A DNA stretch of 54,523 nucleotides from Trueperaceae bacterium (GTDB taxonomy: Bacteria > Deinococcota > Deinococci > Deinococcales > Trueperaceae): NCBI GenBank assembly GCA_011389865.1, contig JAABTL010000019.1, forward strand, positions 1 through 54,523, written 5' to 3'. The notes beneath the pieces are model-generated. The model searched no databases. It was not told the origin of the DNA and saw only the letters and a program-made list of their open reading frames with translations. A program made the position numbers and the translations under genes. Shown piece after piece: positions 8,676-16,660 of the stretch. The first letter of the stretch is position 1; every line of letters begins with the position of its first letter.

Positions 8676-9295
8676 GCGCGCCGCCGCGGCTGACGCTGGC
8701 GCTGCCCAAGGGGCGCGTCATGGAGCAGAGCCTCGAGGTCCTGCGGGCCGCCGGCCTGCGGCTGGACACCGGCGGTGGCGCCCGCGCGCTGCGCTACGAC
8801 GCCGGCGACGCGACGATCATCGAGATGCGCAACGCGGACGTCCCCACCTACGTCGAACTCGGCGTGGCGGACGCCGGCGTGGTCGGCAAGGACGTGCTGC
8901 TGGAGTCCGGCTCGCAGCTGGTGGAGCCGGTCGACCTCGGCTTCGCCGCCTGCCGCCTGTCGCTGATCCGGCCGCGCGGCGCGACCGGCACCGTCCAGCG
9001 CGTCGCCTCGAAGTACCCCCGGCTGACCGGCGACTACCTCCGCCGCGTCGGCTCGGGCGCCGAGGTCGTCAAGTTGAGCGGCAACGTCGAGCTCGCCTGC
9101 GTGAGCGGCCTGGCCGACGCGGTCGTCGACGTGGTGCAGACCGGCGCGACGCTCGTCGCCAACGACCTCGAGGAGGTCGACGTCCTGCTGCGTTCCAGCG
9201 CCCGCTTCGTGGTCAACCGGGCCGCCCTGAAGCTCAAGCACGAGACGCTGCGCCCGCTGATCGAGGCGCTGCGCGGTCTGCCCGGCAGCTTCTAG
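8672..9295 (+). CDS. hisG: ATP phosphoribosyltransferase, short form
   Basis: 207 residues, so the short HisG that lacks the C-terminal regulatory domain and needs HisZ. It condenses ATP with PRPP, the first committed step to histidine. Seen: [17 protein letters not shown] at the N-terminus, [21 protein letters not shown], and the PRPP loop region [18 protein letters not shown] start overlaps the hisZ stop. No other his genes are in the window. Confidence 0.94.
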   Translation: MSAPPRLTLALPKGRVMEQSLEVLRAAGLRLDTGGGARALRYDAGDATIIEMRNADVPTYVELGVADAGVVGKDVLLESGSQLVEPVDLGFAACRLSLIRPRGATGTVQRVASKYPRLTGDYLRRVGSGAEVVKLSGNVELACVSGLADAVVDVVQTGATLVANDLEEVDVLLRSSARFVVNRAALKLKHETLRPLIEALRGLPGSF

Positions 9296-9324
9296 ACGCC
9301 GGGCGCCGCGGCGTCTCCCGCGCC

Positions 9325-9789
9325 TCAACCCTCCGGCGGGTCGAGCTCCGCCATGTCGACGCTGTAGTAGCGGCGCGGCGGCACGGGGTCGCCTGCCAGT
9401 CGGCGCAGGGTGAGCAGTTGGCCGACGTGCGTCAGCGCATCGAGCAGCGGTCCCTGCAGGACCTTGGCGGCCGTGGTCTGGCCCGTGGGTGCGGGCATGG
9501 CGCGCAGCAGCGCGTCGAGCGACCGCAACTCGGCCCGGAAGGCGGCCACCTCGGCTTCCCAGTTGCCGGGCTCCACGGAGGCCGCCTCGCTCCCGCTCCA
9601 CAACGCGCCGGCGAAGCGCATGAGGCCGTGCATGTGGCGCACGATCTCCACCGGTCGGCGCGTCTCGCGGCCGGCGTCGAAGTCACCGAAGCCGCGGGGG
9701 ACCCCCGCCACGGCGTGCTCGAAGCGATCGCCCAGTGCCACCAACAGGTGGCGAAGGGCGTCCTGGACCGTGGCGAGATCTTCCGGCAT
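9325..9789 (-). CDS. DinB-family four-helix protein
   Basis: 154 residues, all-helical pattern with the DinB/YfiT-like landmarks: a first His in IVRHMHGLMRFA, and a last helix LLDALTHVGQLLTLRRLAGDPV whose HVGQ..LRR matches the conserved metal-site helix of the family. Members are thiol-transferase-like or stress-induced proteins. ATG at 9789 lies 11 nt after the corA stop, so it is probably the last gene of the DUF432-mscS-corA operon. Convergent with hisG. Substrate unknown. Confidence 0.75.
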   Translation of the reverse strand: MPEDLATVQDALRHLLVALGDRFEHAVAGVPRGFGDFDAGRETRRPVEIVRHMHGLMRFAGALWSGSEAASVEPGNWEAEVAAFRAELRSLDALLRAMPAPTGQTTAAKVLQGPLLDALTHVGQLLTLRRLAGDPVPPRRYYSVDMAELDPPEG

Positions 9790-9800
9790 CGACGGCCTAC

Positions 9801-10919
9801 CTACAGCCAGCGCCGGCGGCGGAACCACGCGACCGTGCCGACGAACAGGCCGGCCATCACGGCCCACGCGGCGAGGTAGCCCCAGCGCCAGCCGAGCTCG
9901 GGCATGTTCGCGAAGTTCATGCCGTACACGCCCGCGACGAAGGTGATCGGCATGAAGGCGGCGGTGAACAGCGTCAGCACGCGCACCACCTCGTTCGTTC
10001 GCTCCGCGACGGCGGCCGCGTACGTCTGGTGCAGCGTGGTGCCGACCTCGCGCAGGGTGTCGACCGCCTCCTGCACCTGCAGGGCATGGTCGTCGACGTC
10101 GCGCAGCTCGTCGAGCCAGGTGCCGAGCTCGACCGGCGGTTCGCGGCGCAGCGTCGCGGTGAGCTGGCGGGTGGCCGCCGCGACGCGCCGCAGGTGCGCC
10201 AGCTCGCGCTGCAGCTCCGTCAGCTGCGTCAGCACCGCCGGCTCGGGCGCCTCGAGCACCCGCTCCTCCAGCGCCGCGAGCGCCTCGGAGAGCGCCTCGG
10301 TGGCGACGAAGCCCTGGTCGACCAGCAGGTCGAGCAGCGCGTAGGTGAGGTAGGCGGCGCCGCCCTCGCGCACGCGGCCGCGGCCGCGTCCCCAGCGGGC
10401 GCGGAGCGCGTCGATCGCCTCGTGGGGGCGCTCGCGGAAGGTGACCACCAGGTCGCCGCGCAGGACGATGGCCACCTGCTCGTCGCGGAGCGCGGGGGCG
10501 GTGCCGGCGATCGCCGGCCCCACCGTCCAGCTGCGCGCGACCAGCAGGAGGTACCCCTCGTAGGGCTCGACCTTGGGGCGCTGGCCGACGTGCGCGAGGT
10601 CCTCCAGCGTCAGCGGGTGGAGCTGCAGCGCGCGGCCGGCCTCCCGCAGCGCCTCGACGTCGTGGACGCCGACGACGTCGAGCCAGCGGGCGCCCCCGGC
10701 GCCGTCCCCGAGGCCCGCCATCGCCGCCGCGACGCCCTCGGCGAGGCTCAGGTCGGTGCGGCTGCGCATGCTGCTGCCGTCGAACGCGACCAGGTGGGAG
10801 CGGACGTCGTCGTCGCGCGGGGTGCCCGTGTAGCGCAACTCGCCGGGCGGCAGCCCGACCTTGGCGGCGGTGGGCGCCAGGCTGGTCCGGTGCCGGCGCG
10901 GCGGCCGTCGCCGCTTCAT
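9801..10919 (-). CDS. corA: CorA-type Mg2+/Co2+ transporter
   Basis: 372 residues. Homopentameric divalent-cation channel of the inner membrane. Seen: long soluble alpha/beta and helical N-domain (HPLTLEDLAHVGQRPKVEPYEGYLLLV), coiled-coil stalk, first transmembrane helix FTAAFMPITFVAGVYGMNF with the signature YGMNF at its end, a short loop (ANMPELGW) and the second helix. The very basic N-terminus (MKRRRPPRRHR) is unusual in its Arg density. ATGA overlap with mscS upstream. Confidence 0.95.
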   Translation of the reverse strand: MKRRRPPRRHRTSLAPTAAKVGLPPGELRYTGTPRDDDVRSHLVAFDGSSMRSRTDLSLAEGVAAAMAGLGDGAGGARWLDVVGVHDVEALREAGRALQLHPLTLEDLAHVGQRPKVEPYEGYLLLVARSWTVGPAIAGTAPALRDEQVAIVLRGDLVVTFRERPHEAIDALRARWGRGRGRVREGGAAYLTYALLDLLVDQGFVATEALSEALAALEERVLEAPEPAVLTQLTELQRELAHLRRVAAATRQLTATLRREPPVELGTWLDELRDVDDHALQVQEAVDTLREVGTTLHQTYAAAVAERTNEVVRVLTLFTAAFMPITFVAGVYGMNFANMPELGWRWGYLAAWAVMAGLFVGTVAWFRRRRWL

Positions 10920-11884
10920 GACGACCGCGCGCCGGGAGCGCCGGAGGCTCCCGCGGCGGTCCCGCCGTTGGCGGACGCGCCGTTGGCGGGCGCGCCGTCG
11001 CTGCCGTCAGCGCCCGAGGGTGAGGGCGAGTCGTCGCCGGAGGGCGCCACCAACTGCACCGCGAGGGGCGTGACGCCCGGCTGCAGCGTCCGCTGTGGGA
11101 AGGGGATCTCGATGCCGGCCGTGTCGAAGGCCTCCTTGACCTCGCGGGTGATCGTGTTGCGCAGCGTCAGCCACTGCTCGCTCTTCGCCCACACCGCCAG
11201 CATGTAGTCGATCGACGAGTCGCCGAAGCCCATCGAGATCAGCAGGGGGGCGGGCTCGTCGAGGCACAGCGGGTTGCGGGCGGCGACATCGAGCAGCGTC
11301 TGCTGCACCAGGCCCAGGTCGGAGTGGTAGGCCACGCCCACGTTGAGGTCGAAACGCCGGATGGGGTGCCGGTTGAGCGTGACGATCTCGCTCGTGACCA
11401 TCGTCTCGTTCGGGATGCGCACGTGCAGGTTGTCGAAGGTGCGCAGCTTGGTCGACAGCAGGTCGACCGACACGACCTCGCCGGTGCGGCCTCCGATGAT
11501 GACGATCTCGCCCGGGCGCACGGCGCGCTCCAGGACCAGGAAGAGGCCCGAGATCAGGTTGGAGGCGGAGGTCTGCGAGGCGAAGCCGACGGCCACCGTG
11601 AGGATGCCGGCCGCCCCCAGGAGGACGGCGAAGTCGAAGCCGAACTGGCGCAGCGCCGAGATGACGAAGAGGGTCAGGACCGTGTAGCCCGCGATGCGCG
11701 TGAGCAGCATCCGCTGGCCCGCCTCGAGGTGGGTCAACGAACGCTGGACGGCGAAGCGGACCATGCGCGACACGACGACGCCGATGACGAGGTAGAGCAC
11801 CGCGCGGGCGACCGACCACCAGAACGAGGGGTCCGCGAGGGCGGAGAGGAAGGCGAAGCTCTCGGGAACGGCGTCGGCGATCAT
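10916..11884 (-). CDS. mscS: Small-conductance mechanosensitive channel (MscS family)
   Basis: 322 residues. Opens under membrane tension to release solutes on osmotic downshock. Three membrane helices are followed by the pore/beta domain: ILTVAVGFASQTSASNLISG, VRPGEIVIIGGRTGEVVSVD, RIPNETMV, and the C-terminal alpha/beta domain VGVAYHSDLGLVQQTLLDVA. The last ~40 residues are a Gly/Ala/Ser/Asp-rich tail not typical of MscS, encoded by locally repetitive DNA. Start ATG at 11884 overlaps the upstream stop (TGATG) and corA overlaps its own stop. Confidence 0.93.
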   Translation of the reverse strand: MIADAVPESFAFLSALADPSFWWSVARAVLYLVIGVVVSRMVRFAVQRSLTHLEAGQRMLLTRIAGYTVLTLFVISALRQFGFDFAVLLGAAGILTVAVGFASQTSASNLISGLFLVLERAVRPGEIVIIGGRTGEVVSVDLLSTKLRTFDNLHVRIPNETMVTSEIVTLNRHPIRRFDLNVGVAYHSDLGLVQQTLLDVAARNPLCLDEPAPLLISMGFGDSSIDYMLAVWAKSEQWLTLRNTITREVKEAFDTAGIEIPFPQRTLQPGVTPLAVQLVAPSGDDSPSPSGADGSDGAPANGASANGGTAAGASGAPGARSS

Positions 11885-12801
11885 CAGTTCTCCCCCCGCA
11901 GCAGCCGGCTGAAGGTCCTGCTGATCGTCTGGCCGAACGAGCGCGTGTCGCGCGGCTCCGCGAGCCGCTCGCCGCCCGTGGGCGCCCCCGGCGTGACCTT
12001 GACCGAGGTGTCGTCGTCCACCTCGCGGGTGAGCAGCACCGCGTCGGTCCACAGGCGACCGCGGCGATCGAGGTGCAGCGCCAGGAAGGGCATGGGCGCC
12101 TCGATCCGGGTGATCTCCATGAGTGTCGCGGCCCGGTTCTCGATCGTCAGCGGCGTCACCGCCCGGTGCGGACGCAGCGGCAGGTCGGCGGCGTCGGTCC
12201 GCGCCGCCGTGCGCACCGCGTAGCACAGTTCGCCCTCGCGGGTCGACGGACCGAACCAGGTGTCGCTGGGCCGGTAGCTCGGCAGCTCCTTCAGGACGAC
12301 GGGGCTCGGCCCCTTGCTGCCGCGCTTCGGCCGCCGCACCTGCAGCTCGAGCGCCATCCACACGGGGGTACTGGCGTAGAGCGTCACCCGTTCGCCCGGC
12401 GGGATCGACAGCGGCGACTCGGGCCGAACGATGACGGGGCGGTCCGCGAGGACCGGGCTCACCGTGATCGTGTCGGGGGCCACCGCGAAGCTGAAGCGCG
12501 CGCTCGGCGCGGTGTCGGGCGGCTCCTCCTCGACGCGCCGCACGCGCTCCGCCTCCACGGCGTAGGCGTCGGGCTCGGTCTCGTGCCAGACGCGCCAGTC
12601 CGATGCCCGGCGCTGCGCGACGACCGTGCTCGGGCCCGCCCGCCAGCGGGCGACGCCGCCCACCGGCAGGGTCACCGATCCCCACCAGCGCGGATCGAGG
12701 GGCTTCTCGGACGGTTCGGCCGGCGGCGTATCCACCACCGGCGCCTCGTCGGCTGGGCGCTCGAGATGTGGGCCACCGGCGTCGCTCGGCGCTTGGCTCA
12801 T
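11884..12801 (-). CDS. DUF432-like soluble protein linked to MscS
   Basis: 305 residues, no signal peptide or membrane helix. The N-terminal ~40 residues are Pro/Glu-rich. The rest is beta-rich (SFAVAPDTITVSPVLADRPV, IPPGERVTLYASTPVWMALE, LLTREVDDDTSVKVTPG) and ends in a helix. DUF432 proteins are often encoded next to MscS channels; the content and the TGATG overlap with mscS agree, so I think it is one, perhaps modulating the channel. Start ATG at 12801 has TACCCT 7 nt upstream and no Shine-Dalgarno. The family call comes from memory of motif style and context. Confidence 0.6.
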   Translation of the reverse strand: MSQAPSDAGGPHLERPADEAPVVDTPPAEPSEKPLDPRWWGSVTLPVGGVARWRAGPSTVVAQRRASDWRVWHETEPDAYAVEAERVRRVEEEPPDTAPSARFSFAVAPDTITVSPVLADRPVIVRPESPLSIPPGERVTLYASTPVWMALELQVRRPKRGSKGPSPVVLKELPSYRPSDTWFGPSTREGELCYAVRTAARTDAADLPLRPHRAVTPLTIENRAATLMEITRIEAPMPFLALHLDRRGRLWTDAVLLTREVDDDTSVKVTPGAPTGGERLAEPRDTRSFGQTISRTFSRLLRGEN

Positions 12802-12808
12802 GCGACCC

Positions 12809-12814
12809 AGGGTA
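12809..12814 (-). promoter_or_regulatory. Leaderless-type -10 (TACCCT) of the DUF432-mscS-corA operon
   Basis: Minus-strand TACCCT, 7 nt before the ATG at 12801. Confidence 0.6.
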
Positions 12815-12900
12815 GCAGCGGGCGGCGGCGACCGGTGGCGGTCCGCCCCGCGGGCCGGACCCAACCGCGCGGGCCCGCCGGCGCGCGGCCTCCGGCCGCG

Positions 12901-12906
12901 TACGAT
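12901..12906 (+). promoter_or_regulatory. Leaderless-type -10 (TACGAT) of the M24 peptidase gene
   Basis: TACGAT, 7 nt, ATG at 12914; no Shine-Dalgarno. Confidence 0.6.
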
Positions 12907-12913
12907 GCGCCCC

Positions 12914-14077
12914 ATGGACTGGCTCCCGGTCGCCCAAGCGGCCCTGCGCGCGCAGGGCCTCGCCGCCTGGTGGATCTACGACTTCCGCGGCAACAACCCC
13001 GTCGCGGCCCGCTTCATCGACATGCCCGAGGCGCACTTCAGCCGCCGGGTCGTGCTGATGGTCCCCGCCGACGGCACCCCGACGCTGCTGGCGCACGCCA
13101 TCGAGAAGGGCGCGGCCGAGCGCGGACCGTGGCCGGTGCGCACCTACGCCGACCGTCACGCGCTGCGCGCCGCGCTCGCCGAGGCGAACCCCGGCGGCCC
13201 GGTGGCGCTCGAGTACGCCCCCGAGGCCGACCTCCCCTACGTGTCGCACGTGGACGCGGGCACGATCGAGCTGCTGCGCGCTTTGGGCGTCGACGTGCGC
13301 TCCTCGGCCGAGGTGCTGCAGGCCTTCGCGACCTGGACACCCGCGCAGGTCGCGGCCCACGAGCGCGCGGCCGAGGCCGTCATGGCCGTCTGCCACGGCG
13401 CCTTCGACGAGATCCGGCGGCGCCTCGCCGGCGGCGAGACGGTGCGCGAGCACGAGGTCCAGAGCTGGATCGCCGCGCGCTTCGCCGAGCGTGGCCTGGT
13501 GACCGGGCACGACGCCATCGTCGGCTTCGGCCCCAGCGCCGGCGACCCGCACTACGCCCCGCGCGCGGGCGACGACCGTGCGCTGCGCGACGGCGACGTC
13601 GTGCTGATCGACCTGTGGGCCAAGGAGGACCGGGCCGACGCCCCGTTCGCCGACGTCACCTGGATGGGCGTGCGCGGCTCGCCCTCCCCCGAGATCGCAC
13701 GCGCCTGGGCGGCCGTGCGCGACGGCCGCGACCTGGCGGTGCGGCTGATCGCCGAGCGCGCCGCCGCCGGCGACCCGCCGGCCGGCTGGGAGGTCGACCG
13801 CGCCGTGCGCGACCACCTGACCGCCGCCGGCTACGGCGACGCCTTCGTCCACCGCACCGGCCACAGCCTCGGCTGCGGGCCGATCCACGGCGAGGCCGCC
13901 CACCTCGACGATTTCGAGACGCGCGACGTCCGGCGGCTCACGCCCGGCTTCGGGGTGACGGTCGAGCCCGGCGTCTACCTGCCTGCGTTCGGCATCCGCA
14001 GCGAACTCGACGTGCTGCTCGAGGCCGGCGGGCCGCGGGTGACGACGGGCGTGCAGGCCGAACTGGAGCCAGTGTGA
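12914..14077 (+). CDS. M24 family Xaa-Pro-type metallopeptidase
   Basis: 387 residues. Creatinase-like N-domain (about 1-150) followed by the pita-bread catalytic domain. Candidate metal ligands are all visible: Asp in VLIDLWA, Asp in FADVTWMG, His in HRTGHSLGCGP, Glu in VTVEPGVYLP and Glu in IRSELDVLL. It should cleave N-terminal Xaa-Pro bonds, but creatinase-type hydrolases share the fold. The stop overlaps the GTG start of the next gene (GTGA). Confidence 0.88.
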   Translation: MDWLPVAQAALRAQGLAAWWIYDFRGNNPVAARFIDMPEAHFSRRVVLMVPADGTPTLLAHAIEKGAAERGPWPVRTYADRHALRAALAEANPGGPVALEYAPEADLPYVSHVDAGTIELLRALGVDVRSSAEVLQAFATWTPAQVAAHERAAEAVMAVCHGAFDEIRRRLAGGETVREHEVQSWIAARFAERGLVTGHDAIVGFGPSAGDPHYAPRAGDDRALRDGDVVLIDLWAKEDRADAPFADVTWMGVRGSPSPEIARAWAAVRDGRDLAVRLIAERAAAGDPPAGWEVDRAVRDHLTAAGYGDAFVHRTGHSLGCGPIHGEAAHLDDFETRDVRRLTPGFGVTVEPGVYLPAFGIRSELDVLLEAGGPRVTTGVQAELEPV

Positions 14078-14115
14078 GCCCTTCGGGCTCACCCGTGAAT
14101 CCTTCGGATTCACCC
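14072..14115 (+). repeat. Two tandem UUCG-loop hairpins
   Basis: GTGAGCC-CTTCG-GGCTCAC is followed by GTGAATC-CTTCG-GATTCAC, two perfect 7-bp stems closed by C(UUCG)G, which is an unusually stable loop. They start at the M24 stop codon and cover the first codons of the kinase gene. Confidence 0.8.
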
Positions 14116-15129
14116 GGGAGCACGCCGCCCCCGGGCGGCGAGGCCGCGGACTCGGTCCACGCCCGCGAGGGCGAGGGGCTCGACCCGGGCGGTCGGCGAC
14201 CGCTGGTGGTCGTCGGCGACGTCGTGTGGGACGTGCTGATCCGCACCAACACCGCGCTCTTGACCGGCGGCGACACCTATGGCGAGGTCGAGCTGGCACC
14301 GGGTGGCAGCGCGGCCAACGCCGCCGTGTGGGCGCGGCGCTGCGGCCTCCCGACCACCTTCGTCGGGAAGGTCGGACGCGACCGCTTCGGCGCCCTGGCC
14401 GAGGACGACCTGCGCGACGAGGGCGTCGAGGCCTACCTCATCCGCACGGCCGCCCACCTCACCGGTTCGGTGGCGGTGTGGATCGACCACGACGGCCAGC
14501 GCTCGATGGTGTCGGGCAAGGGCGCCGACCACGCGCTGCTGCCGCAGGAGTTGCCGCGGGACCTGCTGGCCGAGGCCCGCCACCTGCACCTGTCCGCCTG
14601 GGCGCTGTTCGCCGACCCACCGCGGGCCGCGGCGTGCGAGTCCGCGCGGGCGGCGAAGGCGGCTGGCGCCAGCGTCTCGCTCGACCCGGGCTCCTTCCAG
14701 ATGATCGAGTCGGTCGGCGTCGACGCGTTCGTGGCGCTGACCGCGGGCCTCGGCGTCGACGTGCTGTTCCCCAACGCCGAGGAGGCCGCGGTGCTCACGG
14801 GCGGCGAGGACGCGCCCGAGGCGATGGCCGCGCGCCTCGCCGAGCTCTATCCGGGCGCGCTCATCGCGCTGAAGCTCGACGCCGACGGCGCGCTGGTGCT
14901 GCCGCAGGGCGGCGCACCGGCCGCCGTCCCGCCGCAGGTCAACCGGCTGATCGACGCCACCGGCGCGGGCGACGCCTTCGCCGGCGCGTTCCTGTCGCGC
15001 TGGCTGCGGGGCGCCGAGCCCGCCGCCGCGGCCCGCTTCGCGGTCGGCGTCTCGGAGTGGGTCATCCAGCAGGTGGGCGCGCGGCCGCCGCTCGACGAGG
15101 AGCTGCGGGGGTACCTGGCCCGGTGGTAG
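14074..15129 (+). CDS. PfkB family carbohydrate kinase
   Basis: 351 residues if started at the GTG at 14074, which overlaps the M24 stop. Ribokinase-like sugar kinase: LVVVGDVVWDVLIRT, ELAPGGSAANAAVWARR (sugar-binding GG), VFPNAEE-like segment VLFPNAEEAAVLTGG, and IDATGAGDAFAGAFLSRWL with the catalytic Asp of GAGD. The first ~44 residues (SPSGSPVNPSDSPGS and a polar stretch) are extra to the family and are encoded by the two UUCG hairpins, so a start further downstream, for example a GTG just before VVVGD near 14205, is possible. Being next to a GH100 invertase, fructose is a reasonable substrate guess. Confidence 0.85.
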   Translation: MSPSGSPVNPSDSPGSTPPPGGEAADSVHAREGEGLDPGGRRPLVVVGDVVWDVLIRTNTALLTGGDTYGEVELAPGGSAANAAVWARRCGLPTTFVGKVGRDRFGALAEDDLRDEGVEAYLIRTAAHLTGSVAVWIDHDGQRSMVSGKGADHALLPQELPRDLLAEARHLHLSAWALFADPPRAAACESARAAKAAGASVSLDPGSFQMIESVGVDAFVALTAGLGVDVLFPNAEEAAVLTGGEDAPEAMAARLAELYPGALIALKLDADGALVLPQGGAPAAVPPQVNRLIDATGAGDAFAGAFLSRWLRGAEPAAAARFAVGVSEWVIQQVGARPPLDEELRGYLARW

Positions 15130-15159
15130 GTCGCGGCCGCTGCTGCGGGCGCCGCGCGT

Positions 15160-15165
15160 TAGGCT
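15160..15165 (+). promoter_or_regulatory. Leaderless-type -10 (TAGGCT) of the invertase gene
   Basis: TAGGCT, 7 nt, ATG at 15173; no Shine-Dalgarno. Confidence 0.65.
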
Positions 15166-15172
15166 CGGTGAC

Positions 15173-16660
15173 ATGATCGATCCGGTGGGACCCAGCGAGA
15201 CGTCGGCTGGTGAGGCCTCGGCCGCCGAGGTGCTGAGCCATGCGCGGCTGCGGTTCGGCGGCGAGGTGGTCGGCACCGTGGCCGCCTGCGATCCCGGCCC
15301 CGTGCTGCTGAACTACCGCGAATGCTTCGTGCGCGACTTCGCGGTGTCGGCCGCGGCGCTCCTGGCCGCCGGCCAGAGCGATAGCGTGCGGGCGTTCATC
15401 GTCACGGTGGCGGGCCTCCAGGCGCGGGCGGGGGCCGATGCCGGCCTGCGCGCCGCGCCCGGCCTCATGCCCGCCAGCTTCGCGGTGGTGCGCGACGCGG
15501 ACGCGGGGGATGGTGCCGGCGAACGCATGGTCGCGGACTTCGGCCAGCGCGCCATCGGCCGCGTCGCGCCGATCGACGCCGCCCTGTGGTGGCTGCTGAT
15601 CCTGCGGGCGTACCGGCGGGCTACTGGCGACGAGGAGCTTCAGCGCGCCCCCGAGGTGCGCGGGGCGATCGAGGGCATCCTCGCGCTCTACCTGCAGCCG
15701 CAGTTCGAGATGCTGCCGTCGCTCCTGGTGCCGGACGGGTCCGCCATGATCGATCGCCGGATGGGCGTGTACGGCCACCCGCTCGACGTGCAGGTGCTCT
15801 TCTGGGCGGGCCTACGGGCGGCTTGCGAGGTGCTGGACGCCGGCGACCCCCTGCGCGATCGGGCGTTCGAGCGCCTCGTGGCGCTCGGCCGCCACCTGCG
15901 CCGCCACTACTGGCTGGACCGCACGCGCATCGAGGTGATCCGACGCTACCCGGTCGAGGAGTTCGGCGACGCCCGGCGGAACCCGTGGAACCTCCATCCG
16001 GACGCGATCCCCACCTGGACCATGGCCTGGCTCTCCGAGGGCGGTGGCTACTACGCAGGCAACCTCGGTCCGGCGCGCCTCGACCCGCGGTTCTTCGCGC
16101 TCGGCAACCTGCTGGCGGTGTCGACCGGGCTGGCGCCGGCCGCGCACGCGGACGGGCTCTTCTCGCTGATCGAGCGGCACGAGCGCGACCTGCTGGGTGA
16201 GACCGGCTTCAAGCTGGCGTACCCGCCGGTCGAGGGCCGCGACTGGGCGCTCCTGACGGGCTCGGACCAGAAGAACGTGCCGTGGTCCTACCACAACGGC
16301 GGCAGCTGGCCGATGCTGCTGTGGCCGCTGGCGTCCGCCGCGCGCGTCGCGGGTCGGGCCGACCTGGCGCGGCACGTTCTGGAGAACGCGGTTCCGCGCC
16401 TCCAGCGCGACGACTGGCCGGAGTACTACGACGGTCCGTACGGCGGCCTGATCGGTCGCCGCGCGCGGCTGCGGCAGACCTGGAGCGCCGCGGCGGCGTT
16501 GGCGGCGACGGCGCTCCTGCGCGACCCCGAGGCGGAGGACCCCTTCGCCTTCGCGCGCGACGAGGCGCTCGAGGCGGCGCTCGAGGGCGCCGGCCCTTCC
16601 GTGGAGGACGACGCATCCGTCGAGGTCAGCGCGCCCGACGTGCCGACCCGCGGGACCTAG
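15173..16660 (+). CDS. GH100 alkaline/neutral invertase
   Basis: 495 residues. Cytosolic hydrolysis of sucrose to glucose and fructose. The GH100 (alpha/alpha)6-barrel landmarks appear in order: [38 protein letters not shown] (here [10 protein letters not shown]; its Asp is the likely general acid), [42 protein letters not shown], and [22 protein letters not shown]100 is best known from plants and cyanobacteria and is patchy elsewhere. No signal peptide. Its TAG stop shares a CTAG with the convergent ribBA stop. Confidence 0.9.
   Translation: MIDPVGPSETSAGEASAAEVLSHARLRFGGEVVGTVAACDPGPVLLNYRECFVRDFAVSAAALLAAGQSDSVRAFIVTVAGLQARAGADAGLRAAPGLMPASFAVVRDADAGDGAGERMVADFGQRAIGRVAPIDAALWWLLILRAYRRATGDEELQRAPEVRGAIEGILALYLQPQFEMLPSLLVPDGSAMIDRRMGVYGHPLDVQVLFWAGLRAACEVLDAGDPLRDRAFERLVALGRHLRRHYWLDRTRIEVIRRYPVEEFGDARRNPWNLHPDAIPTWTMAWLSEGGGYYAGNLGPARLDPRFFALGNLLAVSTGLAPAAHADGLFSLIERHERDLLGETGFKLAYPPVEGRDWALLTGSDQKNVPWSYHNGGSWPMLLWPLASAARVAGRADLARHVLENAVPRLQRDDWPEYYDGPYGGLIGRRARLRQTWSAAAALAATALLRDPEAEDPFAFARDEALEAALEGAGPSVEDDASVEVSAPDVPTRGT

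Noticed and set aside
10916-14299. An 1127-codon minus-strand frame across mscS, the DUF432 region and the M24 gene
   Set aside because: Only its last 322 codons are real (MscS). The rest is antisense or out of frame with the DUF432-like and M24 genes.
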